64,000 nt of DNA from Caldilineaceae bacterium (GTDB lineage: Bacteria; Chloroflexota; Anaerolineae; Caldilineales; Caldilineaceae): assembly GCA_019637645.1 (NCBI GenBank), contig JAHBVH010000018.1, positions 1-64,000 on the forward strand, given 5' to 3'. Positions 23,701-33,388 of the stretch are shown piece after piece. The notes under the pieces are model-generated. The model was given only the letters and a program-made list of their open reading frames with translations. It made no database searches and was not told the DNA's origin. Both the position numbers and the translations under genes were made by a program. Each line of letters begins with the position of its first letter. The first letter of the stretch is position 1.

Positions 23701-25382
23701 CCGAAGAGCTACAGATCAAGATGGCACAAGGCTCCAAACCGGGCGAAGGGGGCCAATTGCCTGGGCACAAAGTCACGGCAGAGATCGCGGTGTTGCGCCA
23801 TAGTACCCCGGGCGTTGCCTTGATCAGCCCGCCACCCCATCATGATATTTATAGCATTGAGGATCTCGCCCAGTTGATCTATGACCTCAAGACGATCAAT
23901 CCCGCGGCCAAGGTCAGCGTGAAACTGGTGGCCGAAATGGGCGTGGGCACGATTGCAACCGGTGTGGTTAAAGGCTATGCTGATGTGATCCACTTGAGCG
24001 GCCACAATGGGGGCACTGGGGCCAGTCCGCTGAGCAGTATCAAGTATGTGGGGCTACCCTGGGAAATTGGGCTGGCCGAAACGCACCAAACACTCTTGGC
24101 CAATGGGTTACGCCACCGCGTCAAAGTCCGCACCGACGGCGGCTTGGCGACGGGCCGCGATGTGGTCATGGCGGCGATGCTAGGGGCCGATGAATATAGC
24201 TTTGGCACCAGTGTCATGATCGCCGAAGGTTGTATCATGGCCCGCGTCTGCCACAAGAACACCTGCCCCGTTGGCGTCGCCAGCCAAGATCCCGAGTTAC
24301 GGCAAAAATTTGATGGCACGCCAGAGATGGTCATTCATTTCTTGACCCACATTGCGGAAGAAGTTCGCGAAATTCTGGCAGAACTCGGCTATCGCAACCT
24401 GGACGAAATCATTGGTCATCCCGAAATGCTCAAGCAGGTCGTCTTTGATCGGGAAGCGGGCTTTATGGATCTGGCTCCCTTGCTCTATGTGCCCGATACA
24501 GGCAGTGCGCGGCGCAATGTGCTACCCAGCAACGAACCCCCGGCTCACAACACCATCGGCGATTATATTGTTGAACAAGTATTGGCCAGTTTGCGGGTCA
24601 ACCCGGACGCCACAGTGCGGTTGGCCCACAAGATTGATAATTCGCAACGGAGTGTTGGCGCTAAATTAGCAGGCCAATTAGCCCTCCGCTATGGTGACAA
24701 AGGGCTCGCCGACGGTCAAATTCAGATTACCTTTACGGGTTCAGCGGGGCAAAGCTTTGGGGCCTTTGCGCTCAATGGTTTTAGTTTGCGGCTCTATGGC
24801 GAGGCCCAAGACTATGTGGGTAAAGGAATGAGCGGCGGCGAGATTGTGATTCGCCCCCACGAAGACGCCCGCTTTGTGCCCCACCGCAACGTGATTATGG
24901 GCAACACCGTGCTCTATGGCGCGACCGGTGGCCGCCTCTTTGCCGCGGGCTGTGCAGGGGAGCGCTTTGCCGTCCGCAACAGCGGTGCCCTGGCGGTGAT
25001 CGAAGGCATTGGCGATCATGGCTGTGAATATATGACCGGTGGCACGGTCGTTGTATTGGGCGAAACGGGCCGCAACTTTGGGGCAGGGATGACAGGCGGT
25101 CGCGCTTATGTCTATGATATTGGCGACAGCTTTGAACGGCGGTATAATTCAGAGTTGATTGCAGTCCGCCGCCTACGCGATACAGATGATCAAGCGCTCA
25201 AAGAGTTGATTACGATCCATCTAGAAAAGACGGGCTCCCAACGGGCGCGCACGATCCTCAGTGATTGGGAAGCGCAACGCCAGCTCTTTTGGTATGTCGC
25301 GCCGCGGGAGAATGTGGTCGCCATTGAATCAGCCACCGAGGGTTCGGGGAAGCTAGAGGAAGAAGAGAAGGTGATTGGGTGA
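20733..25382 (+). CDS. gltB: Glutamate synthase, large subunit
   Basis: Makes two glutamates from glutamine and 2-oxoglutarate, the amino donor for the branched-chain transaminases. From ATG 20733 (GAAGGAGAG upstream) it is 1549 aa. Cys33 (DACGIGFVAH) is the nucleophile of the N-terminal glutaminase domain and must be freed by removal of a 32-residue propeptide. The central domain, the FMN/synthase domain (SGHNGGTGASPLSS) and the 3Fe-4S cysteines (CIMARVCHKNTCPVG) follow, and the C-terminal GXGXG beta-helix ends the protein. A low-complexity insert (EGSADGAEGRNGHTANAS) lies near residue 480. A reading from 20571 adds 54 non-family residues. No gltD is nearby, so the electron donor (ferredoxin or a distant GltD) is open. 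Confidence 0.96.
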   Translation: MRKRDGSALLMHEQSGLPAKQGLYDPRFEHDACGIGFVAHIEGRRSHRVLQMGLEALANHAHRGAVADDRKTGDGAGILTQLPYEFFNRELQRIGCDLPPVGDLAVGQLYLFRQDEADRWRAKEVIREVCAEFKLEVLTFRSVPVIDTALGRRAESTRPWMEQVFLRRTPEACAAGDEFERLLYLVRKTIVNRAQEKGVQRLYIASLSSRTIVYKGLVLAQELAHFYPDLSDEDYQTAIAVFHQRYSTNTFPTWERAQPFRLLCHNGEINTLQGNENWMRARESDLAHPVWAGNEALLRPVLWQPGSDSGKLDNGLELLVRSGRDIRHGLLMMMPEAWEGVGTGEVSSERRAFYQYHSALMEPWDGPAAVTFTDGRVVGTILDRNGLRPARYVVLENGFVISASEVGAVNYDEGRVTEKGRLGPGQIFCVDTARGVILKDEEITQHFATRRPYDRWVKENLVSLAERVAQDGWRAASEGSADGAEGRNGHTANASAEALSSATLLAQRQMGFGFTSEELVVVLRPMITDAKEAVGSMGDDTPPPGMSALPRPLFHYFKQRFAEVTNPPIDPLREETVMSLRMLLGQRANLLTELPEATRLIELRSPLLKPVEIARLRAMPETEFQAATIDALWQHPPTTDEGTALRAAVEQLCLAAETAVRAGARLLIISDKKADQQWLPIPSLLAIGAVHHHLIRQGMRMSTSLIIESGEPRDVHHFAALIGYGANAVYPYLIYETIDEMVAEGRHLAGITLVQAYNHFVKAVDKGLLKVMSKMGISTLDSYCGAQIFEALGIGAELLDTAFTDTPSLLGGIGYQSIAEDVLAWYQKAYPAKLPKVLKLETWGLFKSRRGGELHEWSPQVVHALHEAVRAPTPEAGKANYTAYRDLMRGMKLAPRHLLDFQKWRPSIPVEQVEPVDRILRRFSTAAMSLGALSPEAHEVLSIAMNRIGGLSNSGEGGEAKDRYFTERASKIKQVASGRFGVTPEYLMSAEELQIKMAQGSKPGEGGQLPGHKVTAEIAVLRHSTPGVALISPPPHHDIYSIEDLAQLIYDLKTINPAAKVSVKLVAEMGVGTIATGVVKGYADVIHLSGHNGGTGASPLSSIKYVGLPWEIGLAETHQTLLANGLRHRVKVRTDGGLATGRDVVMAAMLGADEYSFGTSVMIAEGCIMARVCHKNTCPVGVASQDPELRQKFDGTPEMVIHFLTHIAEEVREILAELGYRNLDEIIGHPEMLKQVVFDREAGFMDLAPLLYVPDTGSARRNVLPSNEPPAHNTIGDYIVEQVLASLRVNPDATVRLAHKIDNSQRSVGAKLAGQLALRYGDKGLADGQIQITFTGSAGQSFGAFALNGFSLRLYGEAQDYVGKGMSGGEIVIRPHEDARFVPHRNVIMGNTVLYGATGGRLFAAGCAGERFAVRNSGALAVIEGIGDHGCEYMTGGTVVVLGETGRNFGAGMTGGRAYVYDIGDSFERRYNSELIAVRRLRDTDDQALKELITIHLEKTGSQRARTILSDWEAQRQLFWYVAPRENVVAIESATEGSGKLEEEEKVIG

Positions 25383-25419
25383 TGGGCTCCATACGTTGGA
25401 TGTTCCATTACCCAATCAC
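25371..25419. repeat. Hairpin spanning the gltB stop codon
   Basis: GTGATTGGGTGATGG (25371-25385) pairs with CCATTACCCAATCAC (25405-25419), 15 pairs with one G-T. The gltB TGA (25380-25382) is inside the 5' arm. It may stabilise the upstream mRNA or reduce read-through into leuC. Confidence 0.6.
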
Positions 25420-25453
25420 CCATTACCCAAGCATTTAGTTCAGGAGAATCATT

Positions 25454-26857
<1,404 letters not shown>

Positions 26858-26949
26858 GTTGACCGGATGGTAGGTTGGAAGTAGGCTTTCACGGCTGGAT
26901 ATTTCAGCCAGCCACTATCTCCAATCTGCCTTCCGTTTGAGGGTGAGCC

Positions 26950-27396
26950 ATGACGATTATAGTTGAAAATGTACCCATTCCTGAACGGGGTCGGTTAGAG
27001 ATTGATCTCAAGCAGTCAATTGAGATCAAGGTGACCGCCGAAGAAGCGCGGCGCAAGGTCAATCGCTGGCTGCTCGACCATGTCAGCTATATGATGCATG
27101 CAGATCCACCGACACTCATCGTCGATGGGAAACGTGCGGTGTGGCGCGTGCCCGCGATCTATACGGCATCGCCGATTGGTATTGTAGGAACGGTCGGGTT
27201 GATCGATGTTGATGTATATAGTGGCACGATGGATAGCAAAGACGAACGCAAAGAACAGATCATTCGCTGTGCACAAGAAAAAGCTGCTATCCTGCCGCCG
27301 TATATCCCTGGTCAAATGAAAGTGCCAGAGGAATTTATTGCAAAACATCTTCCACGCGCAAAGTTGGCACAACTACCAGAAGATGACGATGAGTAA
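26950..27396 (+). CDS. Unknown protein paired with a C39-like peptidase
   Basis: A 148-aa protein I cannot assign. It has no signal peptide or membrane segment. The middle is beta-strand-rich (AVWRVPAIYTASPIGIVGTVGLIDVDVYSG), and the tail is proline-containing and very acidic (LPEDDDE). The start ATG 26950 has GAGGGTGAG upstream. Its last codons overlap the start of the following cysteine peptidase gene, which implies coupled expression and a functional link such as substrate, inhibitor or chaperone. The pair interrupts the leuC-leuD order. Confidence 0.65.
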   Translation: MTIIVENVPIPERGRLEIDLKQSIEIKVTAEEARRKVNRWLLDHVSYMMHADPPTLIVDGKRAVWRVPAIYTASPIGIVGTVGLIDVDVYSGTMDSKDERKEQIIRCAQEKAAILPPYIPGQMKVPEEFIAKHLPRAKLAQLPEDDDE

Positions 27397-27856
27397 CCAG
27401 GCAAGCCTGATCTTGCCCGTCGAGTTCGTTCAGCAACAGCGTACGGGCGAATGCCTAGTAGCCTGTACAGCAATGGTGTTGAATTATATTGGCAAACCAG
27501 TTGCGTACCGTCGCTTGGTTTCAGTATTAGAAGTCATTCCCATGGTAGGAACGCCCTCCTCCAAGATTACGAATCTGGTGCGTATAGGTGTGACTGTACA
27601 ATACCAACGTGGTACCATAGCTAGTTTATTGAACCACATACGGAGCGACCAACCATGCATTGTATTTGTAAAGACAGCAGAGTTGCCTTACCGTAACGAT
27701 ATAACGGACCATGCTCTCGTCGTGATTGGCTTTGATCAACAACATATTTATCTACACGATCCAGAATTTAGGGGATCGCCTCTCCGTGTAGCTTATGGCG
27801 ATTTCGATCTCGCTTGGCGCGAACGTGATGAGATGTATGCAGTTTTGACCGCTTGA
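27389..27856 (+). CDS. C39-like papain-fold cysteine peptidase
   Basis: A 155-aa protein with the three active-site blocks of C39-type papain-fold peptidases: QQQRTGECLVACTAMVLNY (Gln and Cys22), DHALVVIGFD (His) and YLHDPEF (Asp). It has no signal peptide, ABC transporter domain or other fusion, so it is a stand-alone cytosolic peptidase or peptidase-like protein rather than a bacteriocin exporter. The ATG 27389 overlaps the end of the upstream gene; ATG 27383 is an alternative. With its partner it forms a small cassette inside the leucine operon. The substrate is unknown; the partner protein is an obvious candidate. Confidence 0.68.
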   Translation: MSNQASLILPVEFVQQQRTGECLVACTAMVLNYIGKPVAYRRLVSVLEVIPMVGTPSSKITNLVRIGVTVQYQRGTIASLLNHIRSDQPCIVFVKTAELPYRNDITDHALVVIGFDQQHIYLHDPEFRGSPLRVAYGDFDLAWRERDEMYAVLTA

Positions 27857-27901
27857 TACCTGCCCAAAGTGATGCTTGCGCAAATGTAGAGGACTTATTG
27901 A

Positions 27902-28492
27902 ATGGAACCTTTTAAAACGTTGAATGCGACTGCCGCCCCGTTACGGGCAGAAAATGTAGACACGGATCAGATCATTCCTGCCCGCTATCTCACGGCGGTG
28001 ACCAAAGAGGGCATGGGTGACGGGCTCTTTTCCAGTTGGCGTTATAACGCCGACGGCAGCCCCAAAGCCGATTTTGTGCTCAATCAACCCGAACACCAGG
28101 GAGCCAAGGTCTTATTGGCCGGGCGCAATTTTGGCAGCGGCTCCAGCCGGGAACATGCCGTTTGGGCCTTGACCGAATATGGCTTTCGCTCGGTGATTGC
28201 GCCTAGCTTTGCTGATATTTTTTATAATAACAGCCTCAAGAACGGCCTGCTTCCGGTTCCGCTGCCCGAGGAAACCGTCAACATGCTGCTCGATCTGGCC
28301 GAAGAAGATCCAGAGACCCAGATTACCATCGATCTCAAGAATCAGGTCGTCATTCTCCCCGATGGCCAACAACATCGCTTCGAGATCGATGCCTTCCGCA
28401 AGATCTGTCTACTCGACGGGTTAGACGATCTAGGCTATCTCCAATCCAAGGAAGCAGCGATTGCGGCCCACGAAGCAGAGCCAGCCTATTAA
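27902..28492 (+). CDS. leuD: 3-isopropylmalate dehydratase, small subunit
   Basis: Swivel-domain partner of LeuC. The 196-aa protein starts MEPFKTLNATAAPLRAENVDTDQIIPARYL, with the NVDTDQIIP signature, and contains GRNFGSGSSREHAVWAL, the substrate-binding loop of the family, and IAPSFADIFYNNSLKNGLLP. Length is normal. It follows the peptidase cassette by 45 bp and precedes leuB by 27 bp. The same enzyme can serve the CimA route to 2-oxobutyrate. Confidence 0.97.
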   Translation: MEPFKTLNATAAPLRAENVDTDQIIPARYLTAVTKEGMGDGLFSSWRYNADGSPKADFVLNQPEHQGAKVLLAGRNFGSGSSREHAVWALTEYGFRSVIAPSFADIFYNNSLKNGLLPVPLPEETVNMLLDLAEEDPETQITIDLKNQVVILPDGQQHRFEIDAFRKICLLDGLDDLGYLQSKEAAIAAHEAEPAY

Positions 28493-28519
28493 CTTAAATT
28501 TGTATAGAAAGAAGCAACC

Positions 28520-29608
28520 ATGAAGGCAAACATTGTCGTTTTGGCCGGTGATGGGATCGGCCCAGAGGTAACGGGCGAAGCACGGAAGGTGCTGACCGCG
28601 GTTGCCCAGAAATTTAACCATCAATTTGAATTTTCCGAGCAGCTCATGGGTGGCCGTGCCATCGACGAAGTGGGTACGAGTCTGCCCGACGAAACAGTAG
28701 ACGCGTGTAAGAAGGCCGATGCCATCTTGTTAGGCGCGGTCGGTGGCCCGAAATGGGACGATCCCAAAGCCAAGGACCGCCCCGAGCGCGGGCTGCTGGC
28801 AATCCGCAAAGCGCTGAACCTCTTTGCAAACCTGCGCCCGGTCAAGCTGCATCCGCAGTTGCTCAGCGCCAGCACCTTAAAAGAAGAGGTACTGGCAGGC
28901 GTCGATATGGTGGTCATCCGCGAGCTGACCGGTGGGCTCTACTTTGGCCCGAAGAAAGAGGCCGGTGAGGAAGGCTACGAAGCCTTTGACACCGAAATCT
29001 ACACTCGGCCCGAAATTGAGCGGGTGGTGCGCCTAGCCGCCGAAACGGCCCGGGGGCGGCGTAAAAAACTGGCGAGTGTCGATAAGGCCAATGTAATGGC
29101 ATCGAGCCGCTTATGGCGGCGAGTGGCAAGCGATGTTCTCGCCGATTATCCCGACTTGGCCGTCGAGCATGTCCTGGTCGATGCCATGGCTATGCATCTC
29201 ATCCGGCGGCCAGCCAGCTTTGATGTGATCGTTGCTGGCAATATCTTTGGCGACATTCTCACGGATGAAGCCGCCATGTTGGCGGGTTCGATGGGGATGC
29301 TGCCCTCAGCAAGTCTGGGCGACCTCTATAACAGCCAATCGCTGCCTTTGGGTCTTTATGAACCGATCCACGGGAGTGCGCCCGATATTGCTGGCAAAGG
29401 GGTAGCCAACCCCCTTGCAACCATTGTCAGCAGCGCCATGCTATTGCGCTATAGTCTCGGTTTGGAGCAAGAAGCCGACGCGATTGAAGCCGCGGTCGAC
29501 GCCGTGCTGAACGAGGGAGTTCGCACGCCTGATATTGCTCACACCGGGAGTGAAGTTGTTGGTACTCAGGTCATGGGCGATCTGGTCGTCGAAAAATTAT
29601 TCAGCTAG
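28520..29608 (+). CDS. leuB: 3-isopropylmalate dehydrogenase
   Basis: NAD- and Mg-dependent decarboxylating dehydrogenase of leucine synthesis. The 362-aa protein has the nucleotide and substrate landmarks of the family: [10 protein letters not shown] at the start, [29 protein letters not shown] near 134-143, [13 protein letters not shown] near 193-205, and the NAD-binding [14 protein letters not shown] near 290-303. The usual NADP-discriminating residues are not obvious, and NAD use is assumed from the family. It ends the gltB-leuC-leuD-leuB set and is followed by a long inverted repeat. Confidence 0.97.
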   Translation: MKANIVVLAGDGIGPEVTGEARKVLTAVAQKFNHQFEFSEQLMGGRAIDEVGTSLPDETVDACKKADAILLGAVGGPKWDDPKAKDRPERGLLAIRKALNLFANLRPVKLHPQLLSASTLKEEVLAGVDMVVIRELTGGLYFGPKKEAGEEGYEAFDTEIYTRPEIERVVRLAAETARGRRKKLASVDKANVMASSRLWRRVASDVLADYPDLAVEHVLVDAMAMHLIRRPASFDVIVAGNIFGDILTDEAAMLAGSMGMLPSASLGDLYNSQSLPLGLYEPIHGSAPDIAGKGVANPLATIVSSAMLLRYSLGLEQEADAIEAAVDAVLNEGVRTPDIAHTGSEVVGTQVMGDLVVEKLFS

Positions 29609-29613
29609 AGACT

Positions 29614-29690
29614 AGAGATTGGAGACTGGGAGACCGGCTATTTGCCTCTGCTCCCGTCTCTAGTCTCTAGTCCCCCAGTCTCCAATCTCT
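29614..29690. repeat. 17-bp perfect inverted repeat after leuB
   Basis: AGAGATTGGAGACTGGG (29614-29630) pairs with CCCAGTCTCCAATCTCT (29674-29690). The 43-base loop repeats parts of the arms (GTCTCTAGTCTCTAGTC), so several alternative foldings are possible. Likely the 3' end of the leu transcript. Confidence 0.7.
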
Positions 29691-29702
29691 CATTACACAA
29701 CC

Positions 29703-32498
29703 ATGATCATCGACCCACAAGACCGCTTACGTTCTACCATTCGGTTTCTCGGCAACTTACTCGGAGAAACCATCATCGAGCAGGAAGGCCAGGCCATTTT
29801 TGACCTGGAGGAAGAGATTCGCGATCTAGCCAAGCGTTGGCGCAGTGGCGAAGCAGAAAGTTTGCTCCAGGCCGAACAACAACTTGTGCCTGCGCTGATT
29901 GATGATCTACCCAAAGCCAATGCGGTGCTCAAAGCCTTTACGACCTATTTCCAGTTGGTCAATCTAGCCGAAGAGCAGCAGCGGGTTCATATTCTGCGCG
30001 AACGGGCGCGCCGCGCCCATGAGCAAAATGTCCCTATGTCCGAGACGATTGCCCATGCAATTTTGCGCCTGCGTGAAGAGGGCATGGGCGCGCAAGAAGT
30101 GCGGGATTTGCTGCAAGAGCTCTTTATTATGCCGGTTTTCACCGCGCACCCGACGGAATCCAAACGACGGACGATTTTGCTCAAGCTCAAATCCATTGCG
30201 GCGGATCTCTATGATCTGAACTATCGTTCGCTCTTACCAGCCGAGGAAGATGCCCTGGTCCAGCGCATCCGTGAAAATGTGGTGCTGCTTTGGCAGAGCG
30301 ATGAAACCCGCGATCGACGCCCCACGGTGATGGACGAAGTGCGTGAAGGGCTCTACTATTATGAGACAACCCTTTTCCAGTTGGTGCCGCAGATCTACCA
30401 AGAACTCGAACGCGCTTTGGCGCAAGCCTACCCAGGCGAAACTTTTACCGTACCCGCCTTTCTCCGGTATGGTTCGTGGATCGGGGGTGATCGCGACGGC
30501 AATCCTTTTGTTACGGTTGAGGTAACGGAGGAAGCCTTACGCGAGCAAAAGGAGACGGTGCTCAAGCAATATAACATTGAAACCGATGCCCTGTATCATC
30601 ATCTGAGCAGTGCCCAAACACGCGTTGGCTTTGATCAAACGCTCCTTGATAGTATCGAGCATGACTTTACCCTGGTGCCTACGCACGAGCATGAAGTGTT
30701 AGAACGTTTTCGGCTGGAACCCTATCGCCAAAAGTTGATCATGATTTTCCGCCGGTTGCGCGCCACGCGTGCCGAAAATGAGATTCCTTGGAATAAACGC
30801 ACCATAGGCACGCCAAGTAACCCGCGTGCATACCGAAATGTACAGGAATTTTTAAACGATCTCTATCTCATCCGCGACAGTTTGTGCGCCCATAAAGGGG
30901 AACGGCTTGCCCGTGGGCGGCTCGAACAGTTGATTCGCAGTGCTGAAGTCTTTGGCTTTCACCTGGCAACCCTGGACATTCGCCAACATGCCGAGCGCCA
31001 TCGCAACGCAATGAGCGAAGTGTTGGAGCGCTATGATCTCTGTCAACAATACGCAGCCATGGCCGAGAGTGAGCGTGTCGCGCTGCTTGAGCGCGAAATC
31101 CTGAGCGAACGGCCCTTGACCGCGCGCCTCGATTTTAGCGACGAAACCAATGCCGCGGTGGGACTCTTCCGCCTCGTCCGGCGAGCGCACCAGGAAATGG
31201 GCCCCGAATCGATCCAGACGTACATCATCAGCATGACCACGCAAGTCAGTAATGTGCTAGAGGTCTTGCTCTTTGCCCGTGATGCTAGCCTTTTTGGGGA
31301 AATTGATATTGCACCGCTGTTTGAGACCATTGAGGATCTGCTGGCTGCCCCCCAGATCATGACGGCGCTCTTCCAAAACCAAGCCTATCAGCAGCACTTG
31401 GCGCGGCGTGGACAGCGCCAACAGATCATGATTGGCTATAGCGACTCCAACAAAGATGGTGGTTATCTACGCGCCAATTGGATGCTCTTCCAAGCCCAAC
31501 GCAACCTCGCCCGCGTCTGTGACGAGTTCAACGTTCAGTTGACTCTTTTCCATGGCCGTGGTGGCACTTTAGGGCGCGGCGGCGGCCCCGCCAACCGTGC
31601 CATCTTGGCACAACCACCGGAATCGGTACGGGGACGCATCAAGATCACGGAACAAGGGGAAGTCGTCAGTAGCCGCTATGATGATGCCAGCATTGCCCAC
31701 CGCCATCTGGAACAGATGATCAATGCTGTGCTACTGAGCAGCGGTCGCCGCCCCTATTATGCCCAAGAGCAGTTGTGGGCTGAAATCATGGATGAAGTCA
31801 GCCAGAATGCGTTCGCGAAATATCGCAGCCTGGTCAGTAGTGCAGATTTCTTGCAATACTTTTACCAGACCACGCCAATCAGCCATGTAGATATTCTTAA
31901 CATCGGCTCACGACCATCCCGGCGCAAAAGTACGGCATCGATCAGCGATCTGCGGGCCATTCCGTGGGTCTTTGCCTGGACTCAATCGCGCGTGAACCTC
32001 ACGAGCTGGTATGGCGTTGGCACGGCACTCCAACAATGGCTGACTAGCGCGACGGCAGAGCAAACCGCCGCGCCCGTGGATGAAGCACGCTTGCTGATTT
32101 TACGCGAAATGTACAGCACCTGGCCCTTCTTCAGCACGGTGCTGGATAACGTCCAAGTAGGGCTAGACAAGGCCGATATTACCATTGCCCGGCTCTATGC
32201 CAGCTTGGCCGATCCAGAGCTACAAGCCACGATCTTTGCCGATCTCGAAGCAGAGTTCAATCGGACCAAACAGGTTATTTTGCAGATTACCCAGCAGTCG
32301 AATTTGCTCGATAACGAAACTTGGCTGCAACGGAGCATTCGGCTGCGCAACCCCTATGTTGATCCAATGAACTATATTCAGGTAGAATTGTTGCGCCGCC
32401 TGCGCGGCACCCCCCCCGCGGCCGAAAAAGAACGCCTCCAAGCCGCGATCTCCCTTTCGGTCAACGGGATTGCCGCGGGTTTGCAAAATGTAGGCTAA
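29703..32498 (+). CDS. ppc: Phosphoenolpyruvate carboxylase
   Basis: Forms oxaloacetate from PEP and bicarbonate, replenishing the TCA cycle and feeding the aspartate family (threonine, isoleucine). The 931-aa protein carries the catalytic His149 in [12 protein letters not shown], the [12 protein letters not shown] motif near 259-270, [16 protein letters not shown] and the [14 protein letters not shown] phosphate loop, and ends in the conserved [11 protein letters not shown], whose final Gly is needed for activity in the family. The plant-type phosphorylated N-terminal Ser is absent. It starts 95 bp after leuB, beyond the inverted repeat. Confidence 0.97.
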   Translation: MIIDPQDRLRSTIRFLGNLLGETIIEQEGQAIFDLEEEIRDLAKRWRSGEAESLLQAEQQLVPALIDDLPKANAVLKAFTTYFQLVNLAEEQQRVHILRERARRAHEQNVPMSETIAHAILRLREEGMGAQEVRDLLQELFIMPVFTAHPTESKRRTILLKLKSIAADLYDLNYRSLLPAEEDALVQRIRENVVLLWQSDETRDRRPTVMDEVREGLYYYETTLFQLVPQIYQELERALAQAYPGETFTVPAFLRYGSWIGGDRDGNPFVTVEVTEEALREQKETVLKQYNIETDALYHHLSSAQTRVGFDQTLLDSIEHDFTLVPTHEHEVLERFRLEPYRQKLIMIFRRLRATRAENEIPWNKRTIGTPSNPRAYRNVQEFLNDLYLIRDSLCAHKGERLARGRLEQLIRSAEVFGFHLATLDIRQHAERHRNAMSEVLERYDLCQQYAAMAESERVALLEREILSERPLTARLDFSDETNAAVGLFRLVRRAHQEMGPESIQTYIISMTTQVSNVLEVLLFARDASLFGEIDIAPLFETIEDLLAAPQIMTALFQNQAYQQHLARRGQRQQIMIGYSDSNKDGGYLRANWMLFQAQRNLARVCDEFNVQLTLFHGRGGTLGRGGGPANRAILAQPPESVRGRIKITEQGEVVSSRYDDASIAHRHLEQMINAVLLSSGRRPYYAQEQLWAEIMDEVSQNAFAKYRSLVSSADFLQYFYQTTPISHVDILNIGSRPSRRKSTASISDLRAIPWVFAWTQSRVNLTSWYGVGTALQQWLTSATAEQTAAPVDEARLLILREMYSTWPFFSTVLDNVQVGLDKADITIARLYASLADPELQATIFADLEAEFNRTKQVILQITQQSNLLDNETWLQRSIRLRNPYVDPMNYIQVELLRRLRGTPPAAEKERLQAAISLSVNGIAAGLQNVG

Positions 32499-32500
32499 GA

Positions 32501-32593
32501 AATAATTAATTGTCAACGGAGAATAAATAATGGCTAATGGTTGCACCATATCCCTATTAGCTATTCATCATTATTTATTTTCCATTAATTATT
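32501..32593. repeat. Nested A/T-rich palindrome after ppc
   Basis: AATAATTAAT (32501-32510) pairs with ATTAATTATT (32584-32593), and AATAAATAATG (32522-32532) with CATTATTTATT (32569-32579), with a third pair CTAAT/ATTAG inside. The whole ppc to HAD gap is one large imperfect cruciform-like structure. Confidence 0.65.
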
Positions 32594-32608
32594 AGCAAGG
32601 TTTTTATT

Positions 32609-33376
32609 GTGACAGATCATCTGGCCTCCATCGACGGTTTACTCATAGATATCGAGGGAGTATTGATTCGCGGAACAGAGGTGATTCCGGGCGCGCAAGA
32701 AGCGTTACAGACGCTGCGCGCCCGGGGGATTCCCTATCGCTTTATTACCAATACCACGCTCTATTGTCGCCATACGCTGGTTGAGCGTTTACAGGCGATG
32801 GGATTTCCCATTCAGTTAGAGGAACTTTTTACAGCAACCTATGCCGCGGCGCGCTATCTGCAAGAGCAGAACGCGCAGAGCTACTATCCCTTGCTTTTGC
32901 CCGATGCCCAGCAAGAATTTGCCGGGCTTGATGTCGATGAGGAAAAGCCAGATTTTGTGGTGATGGGTGATATGGGAGCACACTTTACCTTCTCCCGCCT
33001 CAATCGTGCGTTACAAGCGATCCTCCACGGGGCGCGCTTTATCGCCATCCACAAAAAGCGGACGTGGCGCTCGGAACAGGGCCTCTATATGGATGCTGGA
33101 CCATTTGTCGTTGCGCTGGAATATGCAGCGGAACTCAAAGCCGAAGTTGTGGGCAAACCAAGCCGAGCCTACTTCCGCATGGTGCTGGATGATCTAGGCA
33201 TTCCCCCCGAGCGCGTCGCTATGATCGGCGACGACATAGAAAGTGATGTACGGGGCGCACAACTACTTGGCATGAAGGGTTGGCTGGTCAAGACTGGTCG
33301 TTTCCGCAAAGAAGACCTCGCGCGCGGCATTTGGCCGGATAAGATTTTTGAAAGTATTGCGGAAGCAGTGACGTAA
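32609..33376 (+). CDS. HAD-IIA phosphatase, LHPP/HDHD2-like
   Basis: Haloacid dehalogenase superfamily phosphatase with a C2-type cap, 255 aa. Motif I is LIDIEGVLI with nucleophile D14; the usual second Asp is Glu16, a position that is also not Asp in LHPP and HDHD2. Motif II is FITNTT at 45-50, motif III lysine is in [10 protein letters not shown], and motif IV is [11 protein letters not shown]. Relatives hydrolyse small phosphates or phospho-amino acids. The start codon is GTG 32609. It lies 12 bp upstream of cimA, so the two are co-transcribed, but a direct role in isoleucine synthesis is not evident. Confidence 0.82.
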   Translation: MTDHLASIDGLLIDIEGVLIRGTEVIPGAQEALQTLRARGIPYRFITNTTLYCRHTLVERLQAMGFPIQLEELFTATYAAARYLQEQNAQSYYPLLLPDAQQEFAGLDVDEEKPDFVVMGDMGAHFTFSRLNRALQAILHGARFIAIHKKRTWRSEQGLYMDAGPFVVALEYAAELKAEVVGKPSRAYFRMVLDDLGIPPERVAMIGDDIESDVRGAQLLGMKGWLVKTGRFRKEDLARGIWPDKIFESIAEAVT

Positions 33377-33388
33377 TAGGAAACGATA

